6,351 nt of DNA, from positions 1 through 6,351 of the forward strand of contig DTYT01000108.1 of the NCBI GenBank assembly GCA_012961745.1. The letters are read 5' to 3'. The translations under genes were made by a program, and so were the position numbers. Source of the DNA: Kiritimatiellia bacterium (GTDB lineage: Bacteria > Verrucomicrobiota > Kiritimatiellia > B70-G9). The notes under the pieces were generated by a model. It saw only the letters and a list, made by a program, of their open reading frames with translations, had not been told where the DNA came from and made no database searches. Numbering within the stretch: the stretch's first letter is position 1; each line of letters begins with the position of its first letter. Below are positions 1 through 6,066 of this stretch, piece by piece.

Positions 1-49
1 AAGGCTTGGAAATTTTCATCCCGGAACTTCCAAGGCTTGGAACTTTTCA
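1..49. repeat. Tandem 18-bp direct repeat at 31-bp spacing
   Basis: Bases 1-18 (AAGGCTTGGAAATTTTCA) and 32-49 (AAGGCTTGGAACTTTTCA) differ at one position only. The second copy is completed on its left by TTCC to make a palindrome; the bases left of the first copy are outside the window. The 31-bp period is close to three helical turns, which would put two bound proteins on the same face of the DNA. Confidence 0.7.
28..42. repeat. Perfect 15-bp palindrome TTCCAAGGCTTGGAA, operator-like
   Basis: Seven base pairs match symmetrically around G35. It overlaps a second short inverted repeat GGAA-C-TTCC at 23-31. It could be a protein-binding site, a dispersed intergenic element, or a weak hairpin for a plus-strand transcript, since TTTTC follows on that strand. 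A one-base centre makes a tight hairpin with the full stem impossible; a five-pair stem with a five-base loop remains. The remaining non-coding bases (50-107) show nothing else I can name. Confidence 0.5.
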
Positions 50-107
50 CCTTCCCCTTTCGGAGGGCGCAAATCACTGCCGCGGAGGCCGAACAACATC
101 CCCTTGG

Positions 108-1271
108 CTACCTGGCCGGAACCGGGACACGGCCGTGGTCTCCATCCCCTGCCCTCGGCGGGGCCACACCGGCCGCAAGAAGTTCCCTCGAGGCGGCATA
201 TCGGTCCAGACACGGCTGGCGCAGGAGGGAGAAATACTTCACCAGGTGCTCCACTACGCCGGACGCGCCCCGGCGACGGGCCGGGACGGACTGCTGCAGC
301 CTGACCGACAGCCAGGCCCCCACCAGCCTTCGCTCCTCGAAGGGAAGATCCATCAGATTGCTCAAATCAAGGTCACGGTCGAAAGTGCGTCCCAGCAGAG
401 CCCCCGCCTGCGCCGCGGTTATGCGTACCGCGGACTGTACCTGGCGGTGCAGGAATTCGGTTTCCTCGGCGCCGGTGGTGAAGCGCGGAGTGCCGGCCAC
501 GAAAAGTTCCCAGCCGTACTCCAGGCCCCGCGGATCGCCTCGCGAGAGGATCTGGGCCAACCAGGCGTCCGGCCGCGCGTCTGCGGGGAAGCCGCTGATG
601 AGGTCCAGGGCTTGAGGGATCCCCCCGGCGGTTTGCACAATCCATGCGAACAAAGTTGCACTGATGGATTTTTCCAGGTGCGGTCCGGGTGCCGGGGCGG
701 CACTGGCGGCAAAATCCGCCAGTGGCGGCAGCAGCTCGTCCTGCCAGGCGACGTATACACTGCGATAATCCCCGAGCCTCACTTGCGGCCGGACATAGCG
801 GGCGAGGCCACAGCCCGCCCACCAGGGGGGCTCGTCCGGGGACCGACCGCCGCCACCGCGGTGAAGCTGCTGGATGACCAGCATTCCCATCACTTCCAGG
901 ACATCGTCTTCCGAGGTGCGCCAGTCCCAAGTCACCTCGATTACAGGACGCAGCCCGGCCGGATCGCGACGCAGCGCGATCTTCCCCCTGCGGTCAGCCC
1001 CGGCCGGCGTTATCGCGACCATTACCTTCATCCGCGGCGGCAGGACCCGCCGTCCCAGAACAGATTCCATCCGGGCGATGAGCTCCTCGGCTCCCAGGGC
1101 GATGCGCAGTGCCCGCTGCGGCTCGATGCCTCCCACCGCGAATCGTCCGGAACTGCTGCTGATGGTGGCGATGAGGGAATCGGCAAGCTCTCCGGCATCC
1201 CCCACCGGTGGAAGCCAGATCACCAGCAGAAGTGTCGCGCATCGGGCCGCCGCCGAAGAAACCGCTTTCAT
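108..1271 (-). CDS. Secreted protein of unknown function, possibly a degenerate gluzincin-like peptidase
   Basis: The protein has 387 residues. The N-terminus looks like a Sec signal peptide: K2 and R10, a hydrophobic core at about 12-20 and a likely cleavage after A26 (GDA|GE). No lipobox is seen. The mature part is alpha-helix-rich. Residues 78-115 look like paired strands (PPRMKVMVAITP; PVIEVTWDWR), followed by a helix EDDVLEVMGMLVIQQL (121-136) and then PPWWAGCGLARYV (148-160). This order resembles peptidase-MA/gluzincin-like proteins, where the helix carries HExxH and the following segment reads W-x-x-E-G-[LI]-A. Here neither His nor the Glu is present, so if the relationship is real the zinc site is gone. 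The rest (200-387) has no motif I know. The gene is the last of the cluster, overlaps dtd by 4 nt, and ends 107 nt from the window edge with no clear terminator. Coding status is well supported; the fold is a low-confidence inference. Confidence 0.65.
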   Translation of the reverse strand: MKAVSSAAARCATLLLVIWLPPVGDAGELADSLIATISSSSGRFAVGGIEPQRALRIALGAEELIARMESVLGRRVLPPRMKVMVAITPAGADRRGKIALRRDPAGLRPVIEVTWDWRTSEDDVLEVMGMLVIQQLHRGGGGRSPDEPPWWAGCGLARYVRPQVRLGDYRSVYVAWQDELLPPLADFAASAAPAPGPHLEKSISATLFAWIVQTAGGIPQALDLISGFPADARPDAWLAQILSRGDPRGLEYGWELFVAGTPRFTTGAEETEFLHRQVQSAVRITAAQAGALLGRTFDRDLDLSNLMDLPFEERRLVGAWLSVRLQQSVPARRRGASGVVEHLVKYFSLLRQPCLDRYAASRELLAAGVAPPRAGDGDHGRVPVPAR

Positions 1272-1723
1272 GGGCGGGTGCGCCCCCGGCTCTCCAGTAT
1301 CAGGGTGACTGGACCGTCGTTGTGGATTTCGACCAGCATCCGCTTGCGGAACTCTCCCTGGCGGACCACGTATCCCAACTGCCGCAAGCGTCCCATGAAC
1401 TCCTGGTACAACGCCGCGGCTTCCCCGGCCGGCGCCGCCTCGACGTAGCTGGGCCGGGTGCCTTTCCGGCAGTCTCCGTAGAGGGTGAACTGGCTGACGA
1501 CCAGGAGCTCGCCGCCGGCATCGTCGATGGAGGCGTTGAGTCTCCCCTCGCGGTCGTCGAATATCCGGAGCTGCGCCACCTTGCGTGCCAGGAAGGCGGC
1601 ATCAAAGATGGTATCGCCTCGCGCGACACCGATGAAGATCAACGCACCCGGTCCGATCGCAGCGGTCACCTCGCCGTCCACAGTGACCGCGGCCCGTCTG
1701 ACCCGCTGTACCACGAGTCGCAC
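1268..1723 (-). CDS. dtd: D-aminoacyl-tRNA deacylase (D-Tyr-tRNA(Tyr) deacylase)
   Basis: This cytoplasmic enzyme removes D-amino acids, and Gly misattached to tRNA(Ala), from tRNAs as a proofreading step. The 151-residue length fits the family (about 145). Diagnostic segments are the N-terminal RLVVQRVRRAAVTVDGE, SQFTLYGD (77-84), GTRPSYVEAAP (97-107 approx.), ALYQEF, and the cross-subunit Gly-cisPro motif in NDGPVT (G137-P138, the same numbering as I recall for E. coli). All key residues seem present. The start is a GTG (1721-1723), chosen because the family begins directly with M-[KR]-x-[VL]-[VIL]-Q-R-V. A frame opening at 1870 would add 49 Arg/Ala/Gly-rich residues and overlap the ATPase gene by 112 nt. 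No clear Shine-Dalgarno precedes the GTG. The TGA stop overlaps the next ATG (ATGA), so the next gene is likely translationally coupled. Confidence 0.95.
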   Translation of the reverse strand: MRLVVQRVRRAAVTVDGEVTAAIGPGALIFIGVARGDTIFDAAFLARKVAQLRIFDDREGRLNASIDDAGGELLVVSQFTLYGDCRKGTRPSYVEAAPAGEAAALYQEFMGRLRQLGYVVRQGEFRKRMLVEIHNDGPVTLILESRGRTRP

Positions 1724-1758
1724 AGTCGATGCCCGGTCAGCGGCAGGAGACCCGCCGC

Positions 1759-3465
1759 CTACTCCTGCTCGCCCGTCCGTACGCGCAGACTCGGCAGCCG
1801 GTTGATGACTCCGGCAATCTCGTACCGGCGGGGACGCGCCAAATCCCCGCGCAAATCGCGGGTCAGACACCCCAGACCTTCGGTGCTGAGGTCCCGGTCG
1901 ATCAGGTCGAGCAGTTCCCTGACCGGGCGCGGTTGATCAAGATACCTGACCCGCATGTAATACAGGATCAAACCAATGGTTGCGGTCTGGGCCGCATCCG
2001 CCAACTGGCGCAAGCCCTCCAGGGCCAGCTCCACCCGTCCGAACTGCAACCGGTGTGTCTCGGGGGCGGCGATGACCGCATCGTGCGGACCGCTGCTGGC
2101 GTCGATGCTGGCCGGAATCACCCATCGCTGAATTTCACCCAGCCGGCGCACCGCCTCGGGCTCCAGCCCTCCGGTAACGGTGTCTGCCACCGCTTTCTTC
2201 GCCTCGGCGGTTATGTCGGATACGCGATTGCGGTCGATGCGCAGCACCGTATCGGCCACCGGAATGAAAGCCGCGGCAGCCGCCCCTCCGCCGACCACCA
2301 GCGAAACGCCCAGTTCGTCGGCGAGCTGGCGCGCCCACCGACTGAGGGCCACCACTCCGGAATCGGGCAAGAGCTGGAGCAATCGTGAATCCCCGATCAG
2401 AAACGCCGCCGACGATTCGGATTCGTCGAAGACCAGCACGCGCGCGCCGGCTTCGATCGCCTCGACGGTCGCGGCGGCCTGGGAAACGAAGTCATCAGCG
2501 TGTCCGGTAGTGTACTCGGAGCAGCGGGAGTCGCGCGGGAAAAACATCGACAGATCCACCCGTTGCACCGGCCGGCCGCGGTCCCGGCAGACGTAGACTG
2601 TATCGGGAACCGACACCGCCAGTTCCCGGCCGTCTCCCAAGGGATGGTTGTAGATCCCCGATGCAATCGCACTGATCAGCTCCCGGCGTCCCGAGCGCTC
2701 GTCGCCCAAAATCACGGTTATCCCCTCGGGAATCCCCAAACCGCGCACCTTTCCGGCATGGGTGACATCCACCTCCTGGGCCGCCGAATCGTCGACCACC
2801 AGGGGCTCATCATTCTCCAGCCGGGGGGCTTCGCCGTCCGCTCCGCGAGCCAGCAGCGAGCCTTCCGCCACGAAGGCCACCAATCCCCGGGTGGACAGCA
2901 TCTGCCGTATTTCGTCGGCGTCTTCCATGGCATCCACCGCCTGTTCCAGCTCGCGCTCGTCCAGGTTCCAGAAGATCAGCGATGCATTTACCGCCACCGG
3001 CAATTCCTCGAAGAACACCTCGCGCAGTTCACTCCCCGGTATACGGCCGTCCCGCTCGGGCAGATTATAGTAGATGCGCGCCTCCACGAATTCATCGGTC
3101 ACCACCAAGCAGGTGCGCGGCAGGATCTTCTGCCCGGGAGCCGAGATGAACAGTCTCTTGCGGGCAATCCCCTGCTCGTCGAATTCCAGTGCGGCCTGCA
3201 GGTGCGCCGCAATCCGGCGGCCGAGGTAATCCTCCAGGGCCGTTCGACGCACCGCGGTATTGTACAGGTGCGGTGGGAACCCGGCGACCACATCGGGAAC
3301 CCGTACGACGAGCAGCGTCGGGCCGTTCTCCGGATCCTCCTGAACATGGGTTATCTTGAGCACATAGCGGGCAAAGTCAAAATCGCCTATCAACTTGGCG
3401 TACTCCCGATAATCGGCCCCGTCCATGGACTCGATGATCCCGTAGAATTCCTTCTTGTCTCTCAT
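1759..3465 (-). CDS. ABC-class predicted ATPase family protein (COG3044 type) with degenerate nucleotide-binding motifs
   Basis: The protein has 568 residues, a full length for the family (PF09818-like). The N-terminal region carries family patches ITHVQEDP (38-45), RRTALEDYLGRR (73-84), RTCLVV (117-122), FFEELPVAVNASL (151-163) and GLVAFVAEGSLLAR (194-207). The P-loop region follows with GIPEGITVILG (244-254) and IYNHPLGDGRE (271-281). A Walker B-like strand RVLVFDE (342-348) keeps D347 and E348. The C-terminal part has RRYEIAGVINRL (546-557), also typical. Unlike the family as I remember it (GGGxHGKSTLL), the Walker A segment reads GDERSGRRELI (254-264), with Arg at both the Lys and Ser/Thr positions, and the signature-like SGSTSQAA is reduced to DDFVSQAA. 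ATP hydrolysis may therefore be lost or altered. The frame is intact and not a decaying pseudogene. The cellular role of the family is unknown; no signal peptide, so cytoplasmic. It is followed 35 nt later by dtd. Confidence 0.85.
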   Translation of the reverse strand: MRDKKEFYGIIESMDGADYREYAKLIGDFDFARYVLKITHVQEDPENGPTLLVVRVPDVVAGFPPHLYNTAVRRTALEDYLGRRIAAHLQAALEFDEQGIARKRLFISAPGQKILPRTCLVVTDEFVEARIYYNLPERDGRIPGSELREVFFEELPVAVNASLIFWNLDERELEQAVDAMEDADEIRQMLSTRGLVAFVAEGSLLARGADGEAPRLENDEPLVVDDSAAQEVDVTHAGKVRGLGIPEGITVILGDERSGRRELISAIASGIYNHPLGDGRELAVSVPDTVYVCRDRGRPVQRVDLSMFFPRDSRCSEYTTGHADDFVSQAAATVEAIEAGARVLVFDESESSAAFLIGDSRLLQLLPDSGVVALSRWARQLADELGVSLVVGGGAAAAAFIPVADTVLRIDRNRVSDITAEAKKAVADTVTGGLEPEAVRRLGEIQRWVIPASIDASSGPHDAVIAAPETHRLQFGRVELALEGLRQLADAAQTATIGLILYYMRVRYLDQPRPVRELLDLIDRDLSTEGLGCLTRDLRGDLARPRRYEIAGVINRLPSLRVRTGEQE

Positions 3466-3472
3466 TCGTCGT

Positions 3473-3479
3473 CTCCCCT
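3473..3479 (-). promoter_or_regulatory. Ribosome binding site of the predicted ATPase gene
   Basis: The minus strand reads AGGGGAG, ending 7 nt before the ATG at 3463-3465. It is purine-rich and well placed, and supports this start in the 30-nt gap after the zinc-ribbon gene. Confidence 0.55.
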
Positions 3480-3495
3480 GCTACGCGATACAGCC

Positions 3496-4218
3496 TCATA
3501 CCCCACAGAGCATCCGGTGGTCCTCCAGTCGGATCAGCACCAGATTCTCCAGAATCCGGCGCACTCTTTCAAGCTCGCCTGCATCCCCCGCCAACGCCTG
3601 CACCACTGCGCCCGTCCATCGCGGCGGCAGCGGCAGCCGGCCTATCGCCAGGCTCTTCACTACCAGGGCAGCGTCATAAGCAGGTCCGCCCGAAGTGCCC
3701 GTCAGACGCAGCGTCGCACGCAGCGGTCCCCAAAGTATCCGAGCCGTCATCCGGAATCCGCCGCCAGTCAGGTCGAGCACCGCCGCCTCGACGCATACCC
3801 GCCAATACGGCGGCATCGGAAGACGGCGGGCCCAGATCAACCCCGCCAGATAAGAATTGATCTCGTCTTCGTCGAACCAGACGGCTGCGCTCTTCCCCTC
3901 CTCGAGCGCAGCCTCCAGCTCGGACAACTTGTTCCGACACGACCTGGCTTTCCCCAGTGACAGACGACCATCGCATACCGCGTCCACCGGCCACAGCGCC
4001 AGCATCGAGCCAAGTGCCGCGCCCGCCCCGAGAAGAACCGCTGCCGCGCCGAGGGCCCCTCCGAGGCGCAGGCCCCCCGTGAACGCGCGGCGTGAACTCC
4101 CCGGGCCGCGATCCGGTCCGGACAGATCCAGCCTCGCGCCACACGACCGGCAGAAGATCCGGGCCCCGGGATTCGCCGTCCCGCACTTACCGCATCTTAC
4201 CGCCCCACCGCGAGCCAT
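3496..4218 (-). CDS. Zinc-ribbon, single-pass membrane protein of unknown function
   Basis: I do not recognise a named family for this 240-residue protein. Residues 9-26 form a zinc ribbon (C9-x2-C12, C23-x2-C26, with the typical CGTANPGARIFCRSCG pattern). A Gly/Pro/Arg-rich linker follows, then one membrane helix at about 52-76 (Ala/Gly/Leu-rich), preceded by basic residues R43, R44 and R51. By the positive-inside rule the ribbon is cytoplasmic and the C-terminal 165 residues are outside. That domain has a charged helix (95-109), the segment WFDEDEINSYLAGL (114-127) and the segment KSLAIGRLPLPP (188-199). These two patches resemble the 'E-[IL]-N-x-[YF]-L' and 'GxLPLP' patches seen in some extracytoplasmic lipid-binding-like domains (DUF2993/YpmS type); that link is weak inference. 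The gene lies 6 nt after fmdB and 30 nt before the ATPase gene. No strong Shine-Dalgarno is visible beyond GGGG about 11 nt upstream of the ATG. Confidence 0.75.
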   Translation of the reverse strand: MARGGAVRCGKCGTANPGARIFCRSCGARLDLSGPDRGPGSSRRAFTGGLRLGGALGAAAVLLGAGAALGSMLALWPVDAVCDGRLSLGKARSCRNKLSELEAALEEGKSAAVWFDEDEINSYLAGLIWARRLPMPPYWRVCVEAAVLDLTGGGFRMTARILWGPLRATLRLTGTSGGPAYDAALVVKSLAIGRLPLPPRWTGAVVQALAGDAGELERVRRILENLVLIRLEDHRMLCGV

Positions 4219-4224
4219 CCCGGA

Positions 4225-4503
4225 CTAGTCCCCGGCATCCTTCTGCGGCGCGTTCTTTTCCGCCGCGCCGGATCCTTTTCCGCCTTTATCCGATTCCGCA
4301 CGCTGCGCCTTGTGATACCCGGGGCTGCGGTAATCAGTGGCGTAGAAGCCGGAACCCCGAAAAATCACTCCCGCGCCGGAGCCCAGGCGTCGCTCCACCT
4401 TCCCGCCGCACCGCGGGCAGCGCCGGCGCGGAGGGTCGGACATCTTCTGGAAGAGCTCGAAGATGTGTCCGCAGCGCTGACATTCATATTCGTAAGTCGG
4501 CAT
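4225..4503 (-). CDS. FmdB-family putative regulatory zinc-ribbon protein
   Basis: The protein has 92 residues from the chosen start. It opens with MPTYEYECQRCGH, the family hallmark, and has a zinc ribbon made by C8-x2-C11 and C29-x2-C32. This is followed by the conserved FRGSGFYATDY segment (48-58) and a charged low-complexity tail ending in KDAGD. The family is named after FmdB of Methylophilus, implicated in regulating an amidase operon, but its biochemical role is generally unknown; it is expected to be cytoplasmic. The start is fixed by GGAGG 8 nt upstream and by family alignment. A frame starting 12 residues earlier would add MLLVCGQPEAGN, which is unlike the family and falls at the predicted transcription start. 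It is the first gene after the promoter and the next gene begins 6 nt downstream, so it probably heads the cluster. Family identity is near certain; function is open. Confidence 0.9.
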   Translation of the reverse strand: MPTYEYECQRCGHIFELFQKMSDPPRRRCPRCGGKVERRLGSGAGVIFRGSGFYATDYRSPGYHKAQRAESDKGGKGSGAAEKNAPQKDAGD

Positions 4504-4511
4504 GTTGCCAG

Positions 4512-4516
4512 CCTCC
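4512..4516 (-). promoter_or_regulatory. Ribosome binding site deciding the fmdB start
   Basis: The minus strand reads GGAGG, 8 nt before the ATG at 4501-4503. This selects that ATG over the in-frame ATG at 4537-4539, which lies at about the predicted transcription start and would have no leader. Confidence 0.75.
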
Positions 4517-4541
4517 GGTTGACCGCAAACAAGGAGCACCC

Positions 4542-4570
4542 ACTATAGATACCCGACGGAAGGCTGTCAA
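4542..4570 (-). promoter_or_regulatory. Sigma70-type promoter for the fmdB-dtd gene cluster
   Basis: The minus strand carries TTGACA (4565-4570), a 17-nt spacer and TATAGT (4542-4547): a perfect -35 box, the optimal spacing and a -10 box with one change from TATAAT. The expected start of transcription is near 4535, giving a leader of about 30 nt before the fmdB ATG at 4503. This is the only convincing promoter I found, and it sits between the end of one gene pair and the start of the next cluster. Confidence 0.75.
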
Positions 4571-4588
4571 TCTGCCGCCGGAGTGCCG

Positions 4589-4611
4589 GGACCCCCCGGG
4601 CTTCCCGGTCC
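4589..4611 (-). other. GC-rich hairpin after the toroid gene, possible terminator
   Basis: Six to 28 nt after the toroid stop, the minus strand can fold with outer arms GGACC/GGTCC and an inner CGGG/CCCG stem around an AAG loop. No T-run follows, so it is not a canonical Rho-independent terminator. It could still mark the 3' end of the exbD-toroid transcript, since a promoter follows immediately. Confidence 0.3.
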
Positions 4612-4616
4612 ATGCG

Positions 4617-6056
4617 TCAGATCACTTCCACCTCTATATCGTCGGTGTCGGTCTCGTCCTCCGGCTGGACGGCGATAGGCTGATAGGTGGGCAGGAACCG
4701 GTAATACACCTGAAGGGTGAGGGCCGCCAGTGTGGTACTGTAGACTTTCCCCAAGTAGGTCTCCTTGCCGTGCTTGACCCCGGCCGCCTCGCCGGGAGCA
4801 GTCCAGCTGCCGTCAGGATTCTGACTACGGGTGAGGGTTCGCGCAATACGGGTGTTCCACGCGTTCCACGTGCTGCCCCCGTAATGAAAATTGGCCTGGG
4901 AAATGTAATACCAGCCGTATACGGCCCAACTGCCGGGATCCTTCCAGTCACACTTGGCTCCCTTCAGGGCTTGGATCGCCGCGCGAACCTCGGGATCCTT
5001 GCCGTGTCCCAGGAACTGGAGGCACAGGATGCCGATCGCGCAAACCCCGTCGGTACCCGAGCCCTTATCGGTATATCCGAAGCGACCGGTTTCCGGATTG
5101 AATACCGACTTCAGATCGGCCACGGATTTTTCCATAGCCTTTTTAATGCCCGGATTATCTGCCCCGGCCAAGTAGGCCGCCTTGAGCGCCTGAACCTGCC
5201 AGCCGGCCACCGAAGTATCCCGGCGCGGACCTCGGTCGTACTTGTAGTTCCACCCACCGCCATCCTGCTGCCCGTCGAGTATCACCTGGATCGCGCGCTC
5301 CATAACGGCCTTGAGCGCCGGGATGCGCGTCAGGCCGTAGGCCTCGCTGATCGCATAGGTGGCGATGGCATGAGCATAGGGGCCCGACTGGTTGGCGGTC
5401 TTGCAGAAGCGTCCCTCCGCATCCTGCCTGGCCACCAGATACTTGATGGCCTTCTCGACCGTCTCCCCGTAACGTTCCGAAGCGGTGGTTTCTCCGTGTG
5501 CCAGGAAGGTCAGCAAGGCCAGGCCGGTCATGGCGGTCTTATTGGGTGGCCCCCACGACCCGTCCGCGTTCTGATGCTTCTTCAACCATTCCAAGGCCTT
5601 GATGACCGCCCGCTCGGTGTACTTCCCCCACCTCCCCGCATACTTACCCAGCATCGCCGCCCGGCCGGACTTCGATCGACCGGCAAATAGTCCCTTTATT
5701 ATCAGCGGGCTCTGAACCTCGCTACGGATATCCAGCGCGGCGAAGTCGGTGACTTCTTCCATCGGGGCGATGGCCTCCTCGACGTCCAGGGTCTCCTCCG
5801 GGACGACTGCCTCGGTGGTGGGCATCTCTTCCGGCAGCTCGGGAAGCTCTTCGATCTGCTCCAGCTCCTGCTCAAATTCCTCCAGCTCCACGGCTTCCGG
5901 CTCCATCACCACCACCTCGACCTCGGGAGCCTTTTCAGCCGTGGTAAAGATCAGCAGGCGCATCAGCGCATAGATGATAAGGATGTGCAGGATCACCGAA
6001 CCGGTCGGACCCACCGCGTGCTCCAGCACCTGCCTGATTCGGTAATCCAGCTCCAT
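4617..6056 (-). CDS. TonB-like membrane anchor fused to a prenyltransferase/squalene-cyclase-type toroid domain
   Basis: The protein has 479 residues. Residues 1-16 are a cytoplasmic segment and about 17-39 form one membrane helix. Inside it S20, H24 and L31 have the spacing of the Ser-His-Leu-Ser motif of the TonB helix; the last Ser is Leu35. Residues 41-105 are very rich in Glu and may be extended or helical. Residues about 145-455 form an alpha/alpha toroid with QW-like repeats: 154-168 (LEWLKKHQNADGSWG), 203-217, 255-269 (ending DGGGW) and 402-418 (NPDGSW), plus the conserved patches GPYAHAIATYA (225-235), DTSVAGWQ (280-287) and YGWYYISQ (380-387). The tail 466-479 is acidic. I see no Asp-rich cyclase motif in the toroid, so squalene or terpene cyclisation is unlikely; a binding or structural role in the periplasm is inferred. 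The upstream neighbour is ExbD, suggesting energisation by an ExbB/ExbD motor. The start is supported by AGGAGG. Family assignment of the toroid is firm; the function is not known. Confidence 0.8.
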   Translation of the reverse strand: MELDYRIRQVLEHAVGPTGSVILHILIIYALMRLLIFTTAEKAPEVEVVVMEPEAVELEEFEQELEQIEELPELPEEMPTTEAVVPEETLDVEEAIAPMEEVTDFAALDIRSEVQSPLIIKGLFAGRSKSGRAAMLGKYAGRWGKYTERAVIKALEWLKKHQNADGSWGPPNKTAMTGLALLTFLAHGETTASERYGETVEKAIKYLVARQDAEGRFCKTANQSGPYAHAIATYAISEAYGLTRIPALKAVMERAIQVILDGQQDGGGWNYKYDRGPRRDTSVAGWQVQALKAAYLAGADNPGIKKAMEKSVADLKSVFNPETGRFGYTDKGSGTDGVCAIGILCLQFLGHGKDPEVRAAIQALKGAKCDWKDPGSWAVYGWYYISQANFHYGGSTWNAWNTRIARTLTRSQNPDGSWTAPGEAAGVKHGKETYLGKVYSTTLAALTLQVYYRFLPTYQPIAVQPEDETDTDDIEVEVI

Positions 6057-6060
6057 CGGT

Positions 6061-6066
6061 CCTCCT
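6061..6066 (-). promoter_or_regulatory. Ribosome binding site of the toroid protein gene
   Basis: The minus strand reads AGGAGG here, 4 nt before the ATG at 6054-6056. It overlaps the last bases of the upstream TAG stop, so translation of the two genes is likely coupled. The spacing is a little short, but this is the strongest Shine-Dalgarno sequence in the window. Confidence 0.7.

Noticed and set aside
28..47. Palindrome followed by TTTTC as a Rho-independent terminator
   Set aside because: The stem is short and not GC-rich, the T-run is only four bases, and it would serve a plus-strand transcript for which no gene is visible in the window.
6..1448. A 480-codon open frame on the plus strand across the left part
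   Set aside because: It is antisense to the secreted-protein gene and dtd; composition is shadow-like. The minus-strand reading has a signal peptide and a 4-nt overlap with dtd, which is more convincing.
1724..1870. An N-terminal extension of Dtd from an upstream ATG
   Set aside because: It would add 49 residues with no family counterpart and overlap the ATPase gene; the GTG at 1721-1723 fits the conserved N-terminus.
2500..3960. A 486-codon open frame on the plus strand
   Set aside because: It is antisense to the well-supported ATPase and zinc-ribbon genes and shows no recognisable domain.
4504..4539. Twelve-residue upstream extension of the FmdB protein
   Set aside because: The earlier ATG sits at about the predicted transcription start, whereas GGAGG is correctly spaced for the ATG at 4501-4503.
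4634..4660. A DTDD sequence in the toroid protein resembling the DxDD motif of class II terpene cyclases
   Set aside because: It lies at residues 470-473 in the acidic C-terminal tail, outside the toroid, so it cannot be the active-site Asp cluster and is best explained by low complexity.
4092..5690. A 532-codon open frame on the plus strand
   Set aside because: It runs antisense across fmdB, the promoter region and most of the toroid gene. The translation is rich in Arg, Pro and Gly with no family motif. In GC-rich DNA such antisense frames are common.
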